DNA of 64,000 nucleotides from Stichopus chloronotus (taxonomy: Eukaryota > Echinodermata > Holothuroidea > Aspidochirotida > Stichopodidae), in contig CM037838.1 of NCBI GenBank assembly GCA_021234535.1, positions 7,813,506-7,877,505 of the forward strand, written 5' to 3'. Made by a program: the position numbers and the translations under genes. Below are positions 29,301-44,300 of the stretch, piece after piece. Numbering within the stretch: position 1 is the stretch's first letter; every line of letters starts with the position of its first letter. Below the pieces are notes generated by a model. That model worked only from the letters and a program-made list of their open reading frames with translations. It was not told the DNA's origin and searched no databases.

Positions 29301-32300
29301 TCAAAAGTGCAAATGAAGAAAAGGCGGTCGAGGAAATCTGATTCAGGAAGCACTGCAAAGACCACAAAGATCCTCATTTCATTCCTGCCTGTTTTGGTTG
29401 TCCATTAAGCAGATGCGAAACTCGACAAACGATCTTAAACCCTGTTTTGCACCCTTGAATGTCGCTGCAATGTCTGTCACGCTGAATGCTAGGAACACCA
29501 AAATGATTAGCTATCATGGAAATCATTAACAGGGAAATTTCCTGCCGCAAACTGGGTATTTTTCCTCGACGAAAAACCACTCGATTGTCTTCGCTGACCA
29601 TTTTTACTGTCGAAAGATACTTAGAAGAGGTAAAAATGACCCCAGAGGAAGTACTTATGAAGACAATGTGCCGAAATTCGGAACACATACGGTCATTGTT
29701 ACCCATGGTAGCAGAGCAGGCCCAATTGCCATGGTACATACACCTTGTTAAAGACTGCGAGAGAAAAAGATACACTGCAGGAATTTTCTTATCTGTGAAA
29801 AGTTGGAAAATCTAAGCAATCAGGAACTTTTTCAACTTTGAAGTTACGACAAAAAAATTAAAAAAAAAAGAGACAGAGGGTTGAATGTCACCATAGTATG
29901 TACCTGCATGAAGATAACTTATGACATTAAATGACCCTTGCAGAATTTGACAAACTTTTTAGTTGTGCTGCCATGCATGAAATATGAATTCTTAATGTAA
30001 ACAATTCAGGTTTAAAGTATTTCCTGCCTACCAGTATCATTGATCTCTCAAAGACGGCTATCTTCCCTTGGGGAGTCGCTCGAGCGGAAAGCGCACGGCG
30101 CCCTCACATGTGCCCCTAAAGCTATGGTGCACCGTAATGCATATATGTGAGATTTACTTTTTGAAGGGTCTAACCAGAAGGAGATTCATCGTATCGTATC
30201 CGAATCAGAGGAAAGTTTGGTGAGCCTTAGACATGAATCACTTTTGAAAAAACTAAGCTGGAAAAGCATGGTATGAATATTCATTTGTTCCATCTCTGAG
30301 GGTAGAGAACTGTCTGAAATGTGTAATTTTCAGCTGGACACTCAACCTTTGCCCAATTTTTGCAATTTTAGAAGAGCTATATTTCTGTATTAAGCGGACA
30401 TTTCGTGGCACGCAAAAAACACAGCTACTTCTTTCACGAACCAAATGTAAGAACAAAAAATACGGATGGAGGAGTAATCAAAGGTGTGTGTTAACCAAAG
30501 TAAGCCGCATCCATTGCATTGCAATGCTTCCCCTGTGCAATAAGCATCTGCATTTATCCTTAGCGTAAATAACACAGCCACTGTCAAGCTAATCCTGAAA
30601 GCTTTGACAAAGATGGCAAAACAGAAGCTGCCCCCTCAGGAAATGAGACATAGCATGCACGAAGGACAAGACGTAGAATACTGTATCACTGCAGGTGATC
30701 CACAGAATGCAAGTGCAGCACCCCGCGCTGCATTTCAACGCTACTTGACCAGGAATCAATCCCATGACATCGCTTCGCGTCACTTTCACAATTCACGTTT
30801 CACCTCAAACATTTCCGAAGAAAAAAGTGCTTGAAAATCTTGCTGATCTTAGCAAAAGCGGTCAATCATTAGACATCCAATGAAGATGTTATTTCTTGCA
30901 AAATGTTGAAGATACTTATGATGAAACAATATGTCAAAAGTGTCAAGTCCATACATGTAGACATACCACACAGTTATTGCTTTTACTCAATGATGGTTGA
31001 TTGTTTCCAAATATGAGAATTTTGTATTTTTATGATTGCGTGACTTCTTGAAGTGCCACTTCTTCCTAAGGAGCATTCGGCAAACTTTCGAAGGTTCCTG
31101 GGGACTTTTTGTGGGGACTAAAAAAATAACATTTCAGATGAAGTTCCATAAAAATGTACGTATAAACTGTATCTCAATATTGATCGAGTCCTCTCTGTCA
31201 AGGAATCGGTATTTGAAGGCCCACTACACAGCTAGCACTCAAAAACAAACATGTTCCTTCCACAGTACAGGACAGCTTGTGTTCAATGACCAACAGTAGC
31301 TGATATCTTCTACAGGGGATTTCGTCGCTACCACTCTATACTTAATTTACTGACAGATGGGCTATTTATTAAGACCATAATACAGGACACACTATCAGAG
31401 AAAGTATGAACAGGAAGAGCCTACCAGGGGATCAAGGCACTGAGGCTGATATCTCAGAGTCTGAGATTGATTCTCAAGCATGGCAATTAAATAACATCAT
31501 TATAAGCTTTCCTATGTAGCTATAGCATGCTACTGTAGTTTTCCTCTAGCTATAGAGCATGCTACAATAGCTTTCCTATGATTACATATGGTACTGTAGC
31601 TTTCATATAGCTATAGCTTCCAACAGTAGCTTTTCCTATAGCTATAGCATGCTACATGTAGCTTTCCTATAACTACAGTATGCAGTAGTTTCCTATAGCT
31701 ACAGCATGCTGCAGTAGCTTTCCTATAACTATAGCATGCTGCAGTAGTTTTCCTATCGCTACAGGATGCTACAGTAGCTTTCCAATAACCACAGACTGCT
31801 GCAGTGGCTTTGCTATTGTTGTAACATGCTACAGCAGCTTTCCTATAGCACAGCTGCCAACCTCAACAAATCAAAAAAGGTACTTCAAACAGCAAAAAAA
31901 GTATTTTAACTGGAAAAAAAGTATTCTTACAAAATACTGTAAGACATGCTGCTTGTAATTCTGGCGATAAGACACTTTTCAAACTTGGGGATTATTACAA
32001 ATATTGAATGTGTAGTAGAAATACACGATCGGTTTCACTGTCTTAAATTTCTTGTTTTATGATTGACTGAATATTTTGTGGTAACTGTGATATCAAAATG
32101 ATCTTTTTTCATTACAAGAAAAATGTGGTAAATAAAGTTTTAATGTTTCAAAAACTTATTATGTAAACATTCTAAAAAACTGGAACAATGAAGGGGAAAA
32201 ACGTATTACTGTATTATGCTTCAAAAAACGGAAAAAAATATGGCAAAACCGGGACGGTTGGCAGCTCTGCTATAGCTACAGCATGCCTAAGTAAAGGCTG

Positions 32301-35300
32301 ATGAAGAAATTATGCCAAAGGAGAAGCTGATATTAAAAGAACGTATTCAAGTACATACTCTGGACACTGAGAAACGCATCTCTTCTTATCAATCCCTGTG
32401 AGTTTTCAGCTCTACATGTGAACATGCCACTCAGATCTCTGGCGGCCAATGGTATAGTCAGGACTTCGTGACTTTGTGAGAGGCCACTCCCCCTGGGAAG
32501 GGGACCATTGTTGAAGGCCCATGAGACGGTGGGTTGCGGGACGCCACTTGCCATGCAATGGAACGTCACGACCGATCCTTCACTCACTGTCTGGTTCTCA
32601 GGACCTTTCGTAAACTCTGGCGGAACTGACGAAAAGGAGAGACGGTCGGGATAATGAGCGGGAAGATATGATAATCAATTTTAGCCACTTTGCAGGCGAA
32701 TTTTCATTGTGGGAAACTACTGAATGCATATGTAATGACAACAGTAACAAACCATTTCACTAAATATAGTAGTTAACAGGAATCAAAGAAAGAAAAAGTT
32801 GGGAACACCATCTGAAACAACTTCACAAAAAATTAAAACAAAACACTGGGGTGGAGGAACTCTTAAGAGGACTTCAAAGACATGTATTTGCTATTAGTCA
32901 GTGACTAAGCCAGGGGGAGGGGATACTGTGTGTGCACATGCATCCCCCCACAAAAATTTCCAAAATTGATAAGTGTGCTTTAAAATTCTGTTGCAGACAT
33001 CTACCAATGCTCTCTTCTCATCCTAGTTTTGGTACAGAGACTCATCCACCGTATTGAAAGCACTAGCTTTGTGTGAATCCTTCAGATGGAAGAGCAAACT
33101 CCGCAACAAAGTCAAATGTAGTGCATCCCGCAAACAAAAAGTCATGCATCCGCCCCACCTGGTATCTCTGATCTGTTATCATTTGATGGTTAGCCGATAA
33201 TTGTTTTTCATCAGAGTAAGACATGTGCAATTTGCCATTCTGTGGTGATATTTGGTTTCCCTAGAAGCATCACACTATTGTTTATCTCCCGACGAAGGTA
33301 AGCAATCATTACGTTTAATACGAATCCTGAACACTTTCAATCCCTCCAATTAGACTGAAACCGAATGGATGTTTAATACTAAATTATCTTAATTTGTAGT
33401 GTCATCAACTTTCCGGATGATGTAATATTGTAGAGTAGCCTGAGTAAAGCTGACTCATTAGTTGCTAAATCTTCATCAATTAAGCAAAGTCAAAGAAGCA
33501 CCATGTTTTAATGGACAACTGATGGGCAACTATTTGAACAAATTGTCACAACTGTTGAATATTCGTAAGTACAATGCCATACTTGCCCAAAGATGCACTC
33601 ACATTGTAATTGACAACTAATGGGTAGTTATTACAGTGAATTATTACAATTGTTGAATTCATTCATTCATTAAAAGCACACTTGCCAAAAAATGCACTCA
33701 CGTTTTGATGAACGACCAATAAGAAAATGTGGAGTTATTGTTATTACAACTTTTGAATATTCATAAATAGCAAGTACCAAAGATGTTGTAATGTTGTAAC
33801 TACCAACCAGTGAGTGGAGTTATCAATGTTACAGCTGATAGCACGAACAAACATGTCCATGTGATATACGTAAGAACGATCTACCGTTGCCAGTGATGAT
33901 AAATGTTACCTTCAAAATTCCAGCATAGAATTGTAGCATATTTTAACTTCATGCAGATGGCAACAGATTTTATTTTAAACACTGAGTCCATCTTCACTTT
34001 GATGAGTGGAAGTGAATTTATTAAATTCAAACATTTTGACAAACATTCTTCCTAAAAATGTAGGTGTTTTTATGGACCCATGCTGTGACATCCCAGAATT
34101 TATTAACCAGTTCTATGAAAATGAGAAACGTTCAATAATCCCCTGTCACAATTTTTACCCTCACTGATTGAGAGAATATGCACAAAAGTGAAAATACAGA
34201 AACCCCCAAATGGGTAAAAAGAAAAATAGAGAAAGATCAGAATACTGAAAAATTCCGGAATCAGGGCAACTTCCCAAAAAATCAGTTATTGGAAGAGACG
34301 AACGATTTCCCATTCACAATTACATACGATTGTCAAACGGACATTTGGACAAGCAACGATTTCCTGCCTGCTCGTTTGCTCATCGAATAATGGGAGAGAT
34401 TACATGTAATATTTGTGTCAAGTGACCGACAGAGCGTTCTTTCCGCTGTCAGCCATCGGTGCGATGAACATGTACAGCAACTTCGGACAGGAAGTCGTGT
34501 CTGCTTATAATTGCCAGTTCCAGTTCAAAGGCGGTTTTGTCTGCACTGCCCCAAGTGCTTTACACTAATATTCTAAATGTATGGTGAGTTTTAAAAATTC
34601 TCACACCTCACTTGTCAACAACTTCCTCCTCAATGAGATATTTTATTGTCTGTATATGTGGAGGGTAAAGAACAAAAATCCTCTGGAAATTTGTGTTAAA
34701 GCTTTAAATATTTGAAATGTAAAAAAAACTTGAAACCAATCAGCAGGAATTGTTTTATGCTATTCAAACTACAGCGTGTGTTGTTTCATATATCAAACAA
34801 ATACTGTTTCATTAAGTAATTACTGCCGGATATGCATTTTCAATCATGTTTCCACGTGGTACTGTAAGTCAAATCTAACTTGCACTCAATCTAACAACAA
34901 ATTCATGACTAACAATATCACTCCCTTTATCTTTATATGATTGCAACTTCACATTCATCCAACGCGTAAAGTGTAACAGTATAGAGTGGAGGGCACTGGG
35001 GGGATGAGGAGAAAACACAATTTTACAATGAAATCATAACAAAAATGTTCAAATAATGTCAATATTCAAATAAAGCACATGTACAGACATCGGTACCGTT
35101 TACAACAAACAGCATTTCTTTCCTCTTTTGATTTTGATTACAAGTTAACAGTACAGAAAGGGGAAAAAATGGTAGGCTGTAGGCCTGTGGTAAAAGTATA
35201 TATCTAATATGTATTTGGCATGGAGGTACATGGACTTCCTGCGAGGAAAACTGGTTTAGATGGAGCGCTATCAATCCTCTGCCCACAGCAAAGAACTCAA

Positions 35301-38300
35301 CGCTTGCAAATGACAAAAAGGACACAGGGATAGAAAGGGAGGGAGGAGTGGTGAAGAGAGTTAAAAGCGAAAGAATAAACTCTGACAACATAATAAGGAA
35401 TGCTTGGAGAATGGGATTTTACGAGAGGTTTTCATTTTTTTTCGTTCAAAGAAATACTGAGGAAATAACTCACTCTCTACCGTGATGGTACCGTTTGCCT
35501 CCAAGACGCCAACGGTATTTTCAGCTCGACAGAGGTACACGCCGTTGTCCGATAGCTCCACGGGCGAGATGAAGAGACCGTCGCTCGTCTTCTGGTAGCG
35601 GCCATCTGAGGGATCAAAGGTCACCTCCTCTCCGTCCTTGAACCATGTGATGGTCGCCTGCGGCTCTGCGATGACCCTGCAGGGCATCAACACAGACAAC
35701 CCGATGCCTATGCTCAGATCGTACGGCGATGACACCAGCCGCGGTGGAACTTCAGGGAAACAAATAATAAGAAATTGGATTGAAATGTCAATAGGATTTT
35801 ATTAATTTTTTTTTAAGCAGCTAGTTGCATTTGCGTTGTGCCTGTAAGCTTCTCTTTTAACCATGGAAAAAAAGAAAAATATAGACCTGATTTCCTACGC
35901 AGAACTCTGAGTCTCTCTACAAAACTAAGGCAGGCTAGTTTGCACTCTGGATCTAACTTACAACACTAAACTCATTAAGCCACATTGAGCACCTGTGACA
36001 AATCAATGGAATTGCTCTGTCCTGTACATGAACTTATTTGAATGCTAACATAATAATTTGATTATAACTTTGCATACTTGCAATTTCTCACTTCCTTAAG
36101 AAAGTACATTGATTGAAAATCGTCAAGCACTACACTATACAAGTTTACACTGTTTGTGGTTACCTTAGGAAAATTTGAAATCACATGGCAGAATTTATCA
36201 CCTGAAACCTATCTTATTCCCCCAAATCTAAGGAACAGTGCGAATGAAAGACGTCCACAATCACCTTAACATTCAGAATCCCTCAAGGACAGCCCAGTGT
36301 CATTCGGTTTAGGAGGAGGTACCCCACACGTGTTGAAGTTAATCCCTTCAAAGGAGCTGTACTGTATGTTCATTTATCTTTGTACCCTCTTTAACGTATA
36401 TTGCGAGAAAGACAATTATGTCAGCTGAAAGAGAAGGCTGCCTCTCACTCTACCTTTTTTGTGTGTAATTGTAATGTTTTTGTTTTGTAATCCCATAATA
36501 TCTGATGTTAAATAACTAGTGTTTGCACTGGGTCCGAAATTCAGACCTGCGTACCTTCCGCGGTCGGTCGGGTACCAGGGTACCCAAAAATATCACTTTC
36601 ATTAGGTCACAAGTTTGTTTTGGGGTCATGATACAACACTTTCCTTTTGCATGTTGATACAACACCATGTATTTTACATATGAGCAGGAACAATGAATTT
36701 GTTCTTGGTTTGATATGTACTGAATTTTGTCACACAGTACTGAGTATGTAAACTTTTGAATCTATGTGGCAACTTTGCATCCATGTGACAACTTTGAATC
36801 CATGTGGCAATTTCAAAACTGAGTACCTGACATCCTCAGTCGGGTACCCGAGTACCCGATGCGAACGCCGCACACGAAACCACTTAAAACTGAGGGCATA
36901 CAGCAGCAGCTGACTTATCCCGACAATTAATGGGTGGTAAAAGTAGGGAAGTAGGGAAGCAGGGAGGCTCCTTCCCTGAGAAATTTCTGTATTCAGAGGG
37001 AAATTTGTGTATCTTGAGGGAAATTTGTATATTTTGAGGGAAATATTGGCACTTGAGATAAATTTTCCTTTTTTTTCACAGAAATATTATCACAAATTGT
37101 GGAAAATTAAGGCTCTCTTCCCAGCAAATGACATTTTTTTCCAGCACTGCCCAACATACAGTGTGGGAATGCACAGTAGGCTGGCAATGTGGGAGATTAC
37201 AGCATGTAGCATCTTAAAAAGGAGTGACAATATTGGTTCGATGAAGAATCTTCAACTGCTTTGAAGATGAACTGCATTGCTCCAATCATATCATGCTATT
37301 CCGGGAAGGAACGATTCCAGCCACGTCGAGCACCTGATACGGACATCACCTGACCTCGAGACTCCACTGAGCATGCACACTCTGGAGACTCTCTGTGTAA
37401 ATTACTTTGTGGGTAATGTGGGTGATATGTCCTTGGGAATATTACAGTGAAGATTGAAGTGTCTGTGTGTGGAGGTAGCAAGGGAAACAGTGACAGTCAC
37501 TGATTCAGTGTAACAACTGTTCGACATGTTGTTCTGATCAACCAATTCACTGCAGAATCAAAATATCTTTAATTTTCGCCATGTTGCAGAATGACTTCTG
37601 GCAAAAATGTCCGTTTGCTTTCTTTCAACTTACGACTGGAAATATTATTCACTGTAAATATTTACCACAAAAATAAATCATCACCTTATTGTTCCTTTAC
37701 TTTTTTCCCAGGCAAATACAAGCAAATGACAGTGTTTGTACTAACGTTCCTTGCAGAGGTTCTTCTAAATGACTTGTCCCACACAACTATTGCACCCTTT
37801 CTCTTCCTCATTTTTGGAGTCGCTTTCTGACTCCACATCCAAATAAAACATACACTGCAAAAGCTTCTACGGTCAAGAATCGCTTCTCTTTTGATAGAGA
37901 GTAGAGGGAGCCTTCGCACCAGTGAAAGTTGGAAGGGAAATACACCGATGTGGGATGGGGTGGTCCTGCACGTGTGGCGATAGTCTGTGAGACATTCGGT
38001 GTAGCACATCCAAGAACACAGCTCTCAGGTTCAGCATTTATACTTTGCCAACATCCCAATATGAAGATGTATGTAGCCATCCTAGGCATAAGTGAACAGA
38101 CAATAGGGCCAGAACATTTAATATGCACAGCAAACGATCATTCCAGGGGTGCATCGTTGATTGGGCGGGCAGCATGTGCTGTAGTTTCCAGCAGATATTA
38201 CAAGACGGATACATCTGTCACACATAGCAACATGAAGTTAGCACATGCCACTCATTTCCGTCATATGCAGTCACCGGGTACAATCACCACAGCACTTTGA

Positions 38301-41300
38301 TCACAGCTGTTGGCTTATGCCGCCACAAAAGCAAATTTGCTGGGACCACATAAGGAAATGTTTCAAGGAAATGGTTCGAGTCTAGCAACAGGATTCATGT
38401 TTGTTAACTACCTGGAATCCGGAAACTGGGCTGGAAATCATTAAACCCATTAAGGGAATTAATGATGGCAAATGACTGTTGGATGCCCCTCGCCCCCCAA
38501 TCACACCATAAGGATATCCTAAGTTTGAGTACTAATGGTACCCACAGAATTACTTCCAATTGCATGCATGTAACCTAGTCATTCTTCAACAAAACATGAT
38601 TAAATATAAAAGGGATACAAAAACGTTCCAGATGACATCAAGTAAAAATCATTTCTGAGGTGTGCTAGTCATGATCTTTTGTTTCAGTCTTCTTTTTTTT
38701 TTGTTTTAATGAGTTAAAATGGGCAGTGTTATCATGAATTAGACATTTTTCAAACTGTCTTTAACGCCTCTCTGATGGCCAATTAGATTTAGGTTGCATG
38801 TCAAAACCCTCCTCACGGGTCGTGTGGCATGTTTTCCAGTTGGTTCGATTGAATGATGAGTAACATCCTGCGCTGCCTGACTGTCGATCTGTTACATAAC
38901 TTATTAATCAAACATCTGAATTAGCTATGCACACAATGACCTTCTCCTGCCAGTGGAAGTACTTCTGGCAACAGAGTCAGTGAATGTTTGAATAAACTCT
39001 TTCAGCTCCCACAGCTCAAGTATGTCTGATGAGAAGATTCAAGTTCCAGAGCATCAGGTGCACTTGCGACTAAAATCTAATAGCAAGAAAATCATCACGT
39101 CCCTTCAGGCCACCAAAATACACAGCACACAAGACACACAACGTGCGTTGTTCCCCATCATGGGTTTCTAGTTGGAGCAACTTAAAAGGAACAGTCTAAA
39201 CGGACTGACCATCATAAGCCCTTAAGTTAATTTTAACAGCCACATAAATGAAGAGATTGAACAAAAAAGTCAAGGTGATTAAGATAACCAAAAAGTAATG
39301 TTCACTTGAGACTATCAAAATAGTCTATACTGCCTTAAAAGCAATGGTCCTTGCTCTATTTTGAAGAAAAAAAAGCATCAAAATCTTGCAATTCCCTTCT
39401 CATTTCTCTTACAAGTACTTTGCATGACGTTGATGAATATCATCACTGCATGAGCAAGGTGTCATGTGGCAAAATTAAGCAAATCAATGACAAAAATGAT
39501 AAAATCTCACATAATGAGAAAGAGCCAGTGATGAATTAGCGTGGGGATGGGGAAACTTGCGTTTTTTTTTTTTTTTTAAGTTCACCATGGAACATCACCC
39601 ATTCAGCTCCTCAGACCCCCCCTCCTCCTAATCCATATTTCAAAATTTTTCTACACAAAAAAAGCAAATCGGTAGAGCCAGACAGAAAAAAAAAAAAAAA
39701 AGACCTGAGCATGGTAGCTTTTGCAGTGGAAAGCACTGTTTACATACCCTTGAGATTGTAACCCTGCTATGACCGTGACAATATTATCAAAAGGAAAAGG
39801 TCTGCTAAAAACAGACCAAAATAGAATTCCCATATGTGGTTAGTTAAGCCTAACACCATGGGTCACTAACCTGTATGGAGAGATGCTTAAAATGGTATGC
39901 AATTACAGTAGTAGTGAAGAATTACACATAATTTCTGCTTCCAATTTTGGCAAAAAAGGTTTTTTTCTTTCTATGGTGTGTTTGACTAATATGCATCTAC
40001 CTATCTGACTATTTCTTCTTGACATATATTCTATACGATGGTGACCTATCTTGCTAGGATGGGGAATATTAATTACTTCATTAAGTACTTCATTAATTAA
40101 TTAATCAATCAATCACTTAATTAATTAATCCATGATATACATCCTGGGTGAGTGTTTCAATTTCAATTTTCTTCACTGAATACAAAAAAACCTATTCACA
40201 AACAGTTACCATTGTAATGCTCTTATTTTCTTAATGACTTCTTACCCAAGTATTATTTTAAATTTCTGCCATTGTTGCATAGTGTGTCTCCATGCTAAAA
40301 GTACAAATATGACATGTAGCATATGCACCTGCAATACTATGTTACTTTTGGAGGTGCATGTGTGACGTCAGGATTCAGGTTATTTTGCAAATAGCGTGGC
40401 AACTTGAGAGTGAGTAAAAAAGAATATTCATAAAAACTTCCATTTATTCTCTTCAACTTGTATTTGTACTATTACGGAATGGTGTCTCCTTGTTTGAAAA
40501 ATTGTATTTGAAGTATCAGGACTATTTTTAAGGGCTGTACAACAGTTTCCTTTAAAAGAACTGTTTACACTACGGAGTACAGCGTAGCCAGCTGTAAGCA
40601 CCTCTGTCGAGGAAGATCATGTGGATGGCTTTGTAATGATGCCCACTAATCCTACAAGCAATAGAAAATCAAGCAAAGAGAGGAGAAAAACTAGCAATAA
40701 GAAGGTACTCATTAGGCAAATACGTCCCATTCACATTCTCAAAGTGACAAGAAAACTCTCACCTAAGACATTCACGAAAACAGATTCTTGGTCCACGCCG
40801 TAATCGTTACTCGCACGACATGTGTAGGTGCCGCGGTCTAGGCTGGTCATTCCGATGATGTGCAACAGTTCTCCTGAATCTCTGCAGAAGAGATGGCAAA
40901 AATGGACACCAATAGCATATCAAATAAACCTGGTGCCTTATTGGTCAAACTCAGGCTTGATTTGATGGTGTGTTAAGCAAAGATTGTGATCTGTGCAACA
41001 GCTAGCTTTGAATCTAAGGTCAGTGATATTCTGGGTGAAAAAAAAAAGAAAAAAAATGCCTTCATGGTTATACTTTTTGTGTAAGGGGCATGTTGCCTTT
41101 AAAATACAGCATATGAAAAAAATAACTTAAGTCATTGTTAAAACCATTCAATCACACACACAAACATTAGCAATAGCTTCATCTTGCATCATTTGAATTT
41201 CTGAAAGTTTGGATGAACAAATTCCTCTTGAGCAACAAATGACTCTCTATTGGTGAGAAATTTTTATTTTTTTAAAAAGAAGACCACTGTCCTGCCTTAT

Positions 41301-44300
41301 TTTGGATAATCAGTCATTCTGTGTCCATTAATACAGGTTTTAAAAATACGATTTTTTTTCTGAAAAATAAACACAATATTTCCATTCAAAGGAGGGATGA
41401 GTCTGCAAGTACCGTACTCGTGCACAACTTTTTGATGTGATTTAGCAAATTATGAGTTCAAATATATCCCAATAAAACTCAAATGTTAACAAAACCGTTT
41501 ATTGTTAGAAAAAAATTGTCTTGAGCATCTTGCTCTCTTTCAAGTGCTCTGAGAGAGTCACAAGTGAATGGAAGGGGACAAACAGTGGGTCTGTCAACAG
41601 CTGTGGCTGTCTGTCATTCAACTAAATTAACATTGCTAAGAGTCTCTCTTCCCCTCAGTTTGAGGGTGGTCGAGATGGAGCATTTCTACTCCTTCTGAAC
41701 TTTGTCGTAGGTTACTGTGAGCATTTAAGTAAAGTGGACCAAACACTCCAACTGTGAGGTACTAATAGCATCAGAAATTCCTATGGCTTGAAAGAATGAT
41801 GTATATCCAACATTTGCAAATTAGCGACGTAACGATTGAGCCAATTTGGAAGTAAATATACTTTGCATCGAGAAGAGACACCCATGATCTACAAAGTGGT
41901 AGGAAATACAAAAGTTACAAACTAATGTAAAGCCATTCAAATGAACTCCTCTGATTGACATACCCTATGGTGACTCTTTGTCCGACCGTCACCTCGACTT
42001 GGTCCTTCAACCATTGGAGGGTGGGGGTGGGGTCGCCAGAGGCAGAGCAGGTCAGCGACAGATCGTCACCCAATGTCACCTCTGTGTTGACCGGTGGATC
42101 CGTGATAAAAGCACCGGCTTTCATGGAGCAATAAGAAAGAGAAAGAATGATGATGATGGTGATGATGATGATGACATATAAGCCTCAGTAGTATTTTCAG
42201 GCAAGCCTAGGTCATCATGGCAAAGGAAACATTTAAAAATTGTTTTTGTTTCTGATGGAAGATACTGTCACGGCTCCCCTATATTTATCTTCCTCTGTCC
42301 CCTCCCTTTCCACCACCATATCTGTCCCCAACCTCTCTCCCCTCCTAACCCCTCTGGGGAGTCTTAGCTTCATTCACTTGTCCACCACTAATACAGACAT
42401 ACCTTTGACCTCAAGTACAGCAGTTCTCGACGTAGGGGACGACAAAGCATACTCGTTGGTTGCGACGCAGAAGTACTCTCCTTCGTCGGCCTGGGTGACC
42501 GATGAAAAGTAAAGATCACCCTCTCCTGAAAATGAGATAAAAAGCTGCCACGTACAACATGATATGATGCTTTCCAACCGGTCGATGACAGATGGACAAG
42601 AAACAGGATATTATAGACTGCAATGTACATAGGCCATCACTCTGTTACTTAGAGTAATAAAAGGCTGTGTAATTAAAGGCAGTCACTCATCACTTCAAGC
42701 TACATTTTTGGCTAAAGATGAGCAAAATTCTCAATTGATTTTGCCCGTTGAGTGGCAGCAAATTTGAAAGACACAGTGTAGCTCATACTACACACACAGC
42801 CTACACAGGTGGAGTTTTCTCATTACACATGTATGTGGTAATTGGAAGCTCACCTTTATACTCCACGATATACAGCACTTAAAACTAAAAGTTTGAGTTT
42901 GCACAAGGAGGAGTAATAATTAGACCGGCTGTGGGAGGGGCTGGAAGTAAGTGGTTGGGAGTTTTGGTACTGTCTGGGGGGATGAGTCTCTACCTTTAAC
43001 CACAAGCATCCTTCAAGCATACACCAGAGTTGTCAAACATGGAAGAGATCCCAGCATTACTACCATTCTTTTCAATCTCAGCTTGACTGACAGAATTGTC
43101 AGAAATGTGTATGTTACATCTAGAGCCTAGTACACTTTTTGGCAGTATCTGCCATGAAAACACAACTAGGAGGGGGAGCTGTTGTCACCAGTGCAGAAGT
43201 GTACTGTACATGGCCATAAAATGTTTAACTGTATAACTGAGAAATGTATAAACTAGTCTAATTTTCATGGTTCTAAACATGCAGCCATTCCAGGTTCTGC
43301 ATTGTCAGTGACTAGTAACGCTAAATTATGTACATTGTCGCTTCTTTTTATTATTTCTCTTTGTACAGCGCTTTGATTTCTATTGGAAGGCGCTTTATAA
43401 ATATTATTATTATTACTAAAAGTACTGTACAGCACTGGGGGGAAAAAACGTGCCACTGTTGTAAACTTGTATACAGCCATAAAATGTAAAACTGGTGCAC
43501 ATTTCCAGAAATCTATAGACTAATCCAATGCCCGCGATTCTACGAATGTGTCCATCCTGGACAATCGACTTTTCGTTCTAACACACAGACTAGTGCACCA
43601 ATTTTGAGGTAACTCAAAAGCCAGATGTCGAAAAGTATACACCCTAGGGTCACACATGATTGATATGAAACATGAAAAGAGGATCAAACTCATGACGAAC
43701 TAAAAGATACGTGGGGGAAGGATGGAAGTACTTTCTTTCACAGGAAATCACTTCAAAGTGTATCAATACAAATCGCTTGAGAATGACAATGCTTGTAAGA
43801 GATATGTGCAATGTAGCTTTGGGTGATGTGTAAACTGTGGGTATCTTAGATCAACAGCCGATAGTATGGCGGTAATTACTGTACTTCCATAAAATTTAAA
43901 GTGCCAAGAATTTTTGGTGTCCCCTTTAATGCTTAAGTAACTGCAAATAGGAAGACTTACAGTTTGGTTTTTTTTTTTTTCTTCCTTTCTTTTTTGACAA
44001 ATGTGAAAATTTGTGAGGGTTAACAGATGTTCTTGGGGATGCAATGAACTAAAAGTCTCTGACCAGAATCAAAGCCACTAAAAATCCTATTTGTTCATAC
44101 AAAAGTATGAGGACAGGTACTGTAAGTGCTGTAAGTACTGTAAGTAATATTGATAATGACTTAAATGCCTTCAAAGATCACTTTTATCACCTCAAGTGGT
44201 TCCATCCCACTCAACTAGTGAGCAATAACATGATCAAAAAGACAACAAATTATTATGCTTGTTTCGAGCTGGATTACGTATCATGGCAGGATACATACTG

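Larger units (their letters stand above)
27888..32358. other. Intron 9
   Basis: 4.5 kb between Ig6 and Ig7. It contains the minisatellite and hAT-type MITE at 31505-32286. A local G+C-rich patch at about 30060-30120 is unexplained. No exon is seen. Confidence 0.55.
35750..40762. other. Intron 7
   Basis: 5.0 kb. It contains an interspersed repeat also found at 54165 (36120-36260), a GGGTACC-rich element (36521-36865), a short (ATTA)n/(ATCA)n tract at about 40074-40130, and several short tandem repeats. A plus-strand open frame of 123 codons at 37929-38300 shows no domain and is judged chance. Confidence 0.55.

Noticed and set aside
30055..30125. Small G+C-rich patch as a possible exon
   Set aside because: Neither strand gives an open frame with domain content and usable splice sites fitting the phases of exons 9 and 10.
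37929..38300. Plus-strand open frame of 123 codons in intron 7
   Set aside because: No recognisable domain or transposase motif, and no supporting context.
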